A DNA stretch of 7,200 bases, taken from contig JBEHWX010000167.1 in the NCBI GenBank assembly GCA_048498995.1, forward strand, positions 1 through 7,200, given 5' to 3'. Below, in pieces: positions 5,889-7,200 of the stretch; position 1 is the first letter of the stretch, and every line of letters starts with the position of its first letter. The notes under the pieces are model-generated. The model saw only the letters and a list, made by a program, of their open reading frames with translations. It was not told where the DNA came from and made no database searches. Origin of the DNA: JBEHWX01 sp048498995 (GTDB lineage: Bacteria > Bacteroidota > Ignavibacteria > OLB7). A program made the position numbers and the translations under genes.

Positions 5889-7079
5889 ATGCAGCGACCC
5901 CCGCTTCCACGCGCCATTTACATCCTCGGCATCGTCTCGCTCCTGATGGATATCGCCAGCGAGATGCTCTATCCGATCGGCCCGATCTACCTGACCACCG
6001 TGCTCGCAGCCTCGGTCGCCTGGGTCGGCATCATCGAGGGGGTGGCCGAGGCGATCTCCGGGCTCTCGAAGGGATACTTCGGCTCCCTGTCGGACGCGGT
6101 CGGCCGCCGGCGTCCGTTCGTCAGCGCCGGCTATGCCCTCTCGGCGCTCAGCAAGCCGCTGCCGGCGCTCTTTCCCTCGGTCGGCGGCGTGCTCGGCTCA
6201 CGGACGATCGACCGGGTCGGCAAGGGAATCCGGACCGCGCCGCGCGATGCGCTGCTGGCCAGCTACGTGACCGCGGAATCGCGCGGGGCGGCCTTCGGGC
6301 TCCATCGCGCCATGGATACCGTCGGCGCGGCGATCGGGCCGGTGCTGGCGCTGGTCTGGCTCTGGCTTCATCCGGGAGATTACCGGACGCTCTTCCTGCT
6401 GGCATTCATCCCGTCGATCCTGGCGGCGGTGGCCACCGCGGCGGTGCGTGAGAAAAGCTTCCAGCCGAGCGGCGAGCGTCCCGGCCCGCGGCAGTCGGTC
6501 GCCTTCTGGCGCCGCGCGCCGCGGAGCTACCGGAGCATCGTGGTCTGGCTTACCCTCTTCGCGCTCGTCAACTCGAGCGATGTGTTCCTGATCCTGCGGG
6601 CGCGGGAGATGGGATTCGATGATCGCCTGGCGATCGGCGGCTACATCCTCTACAACCTGGTGTTCGCGGCGGCGGCCTATCCCGGCGGCCGGCTCTCCGA
6701 CCGCTTCGGACGGAAGCGGGTCACCGTCTGCGGGCTGGCGCTCTACGCGGTGGTCTACGCCGGGTTCGCGCTCGGGGGATCGCTGGCGCTGGCCTGGGGG
6801 ATGTTCGCGCTCTACGGCATCTACGCGGCGCTGACCGAGGGAGTGTCGAAGGCGTGGATGAGCGATCTGGTGCCGAACGAGCATCGCGGCCTCGCGCTTG
6901 GGCTCTTCACGATGCTCTCGAGCCTGTCGGCGCTGGTGGCAAGCTCCTGGACCGGGACGCTCTGGAGCTCGATCGGGGCGCGGGTGCCGCTGCTGATTGC
7001 CGCGGGGATGGCGATCGTGGTGGCCGTGGGGCTGCTCAGGGTGCCGACGCGGGTGACCGCGCCGGCGGCCGAAAGTTGA
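5889..7079 (+). CDS. Major facilitator superfamily transporter
   Basis: A 396-residue inner-membrane protein with the hydrophobicity pattern of about 12 helices in two halves, separated by a polar central loop near residues 186-214. The loop 2-3 signature of the superfamily is present twice: GSLSDAVGRRR at 65-75 and GRLSDRFGRKR at 267-277. A conserved block, RTIDRVGKGIRTAPRDALL (105-123), marks a widespread subfamily of MFS_1 proteins with no agreed substrate. Drug or ion export is plausible but unproven. The frame is open from an earlier ATG at 5802, which would add 29 residues (MVAARYLPDEAS and onward). That extension is polar, lacks family resemblance and has a badly spaced Shine-Dalgarno. 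The start at 5889 places MQRPPLPRAIYILGIVSLLM directly before helix 1, as is normal. The gene ends before the right-hand repeat array, with no clear terminator in the 7080-7098 gap. Confidence 0.9.
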   Translation: MQRPPLPRAIYILGIVSLLMDIASEMLYPIGPIYLTTVLAASVAWVGIIEGVAEAISGLSKGYFGSLSDAVGRRRPFVSAGYALSALSKPLPALFPSVGGVLGSRTIDRVGKGIRTAPRDALLASYVTAESRGAAFGLHRAMDTVGAAIGPVLALVWLWLHPGDYRTLFLLAFIPSILAAVATAAVREKSFQPSGERPGPRQSVAFWRRAPRSYRSIVVWLTLFALVNSSDVFLILRAREMGFDDRLAIGGYILYNLVFAAAAYPGGRLSDRFGRKRVTVCGLALYAVVYAGFALGGSLALAWGMFALYGIYAALTEGVSKAWMSDLVPNEHRGLALGLFTMLSSLSALVASSWTGTLWSSIGARVPLLIAAGMAIVVAVGLLRVPTRVTAPAAES

Positions 7080-7098
7080 TCGCGACAGGGGAGGGGAA

Positions 7099-7200
7099 GC
7101 GGGTTACCCGAAGCCGCTCACCAGGAGCCGCTCACTCGGAGCCGCTCACTCGGAGCCGCTCACTCGGAGCCGCTCACTCGGAGCCGCTCACTCGGAGCCG
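7099..7200. repeat. 14-bp tandem repeat array, 6+ copies, truncated by window edge
   Basis: The unit gccgctcactcgga is repeated perfectly from 7127 to 7196 (five copies) and continues as a partial copy to the last base. The copy at 7113-7126 differs by two bases (gccgctcaccagga). The 14 bases before it (7099-7112, gcgggttacccgaa) match at 9 of 14 positions and look like a decayed copy. The left edge therefore shows increasing divergence outward, as expected for an array growing internally. It begins about 20 bases after the transporter stop and continues outside the window. Confidence 0.96.

Overview
The window is GC-rich (by eye about two thirds G+C) and densely coded, with five well-supported protein genes and strong third-position G/C bias. 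It looks like a chromosomal segment of a high-GC bacterium. The arrangement of a membrane-anchored phosphoesterase with a predicted periplasmic catalytic domain, a Sec-type secreted small protein and an E. coli-type NADP isocitrate dehydrogenase suggests a Gram-negative cell, but no gene here fixes the phylum. No rRNA, tRNA, CRISPR array, transposase or phage gene was seen.

Layout. Positions 1-112 hold eight perfect copies of a 14-bp tandem repeat that runs off the left edge. Next come, on the + strand, a diacylglycerol-kinase-family lipid kinase (167-1102) and, 7 bases later, a soluble class III-type metallophosphoesterase (1110-2000). A second, membrane-anchored YkuE/YaeI/LpxG-like metallophosphoesterase follows at 2138-3442. 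The convergent gap 3443-3683 carries one candidate terminator for each flanking gene, with three diverged 15-bp repeats between them. NADP-dependent isocitrate dehydrogenase (icd) is on the - strand (3684-5006). A 408-base divergent intergenic region separates it from a small + strand gene for an 86-residue secreted, His/Lys-rich protein (5415-5675). After a hairpin and a second short 14-bp repeat (5757-5797) comes a major facilitator superfamily transporter (about 5889-7079). The right edge (7113-7200, with a decayed copy from 7099) is a third 14-bp tandem array, also running off the window.

How the genes may work together. The lipid kinase and the first phosphoesterase are almost certainly co-transcribed, and the second phosphoesterase may belong to the same group. 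One lipid kinase plus two phosphoester hydrolases points to membrane lipid or lipid-headgroup phosphate metabolism, but no substrate can be read from sequence. icd is a stand-alone TCA-cycle gene. The secreted basic protein and the transporter share a strand and could respond to envelope or ion stress, which is inference only.

The most unusual signal is not a gene. Three tandem repeats with unrelated sequences share the same 14-bp period, and all three lie between genes. Shorter repeat tracts with 12- and 15-bp periods are also present, one of them read in frame as the C-terminal tail of the first phosphoesterase. I did not find a convincing new multi-gene defence or biosynthetic system.
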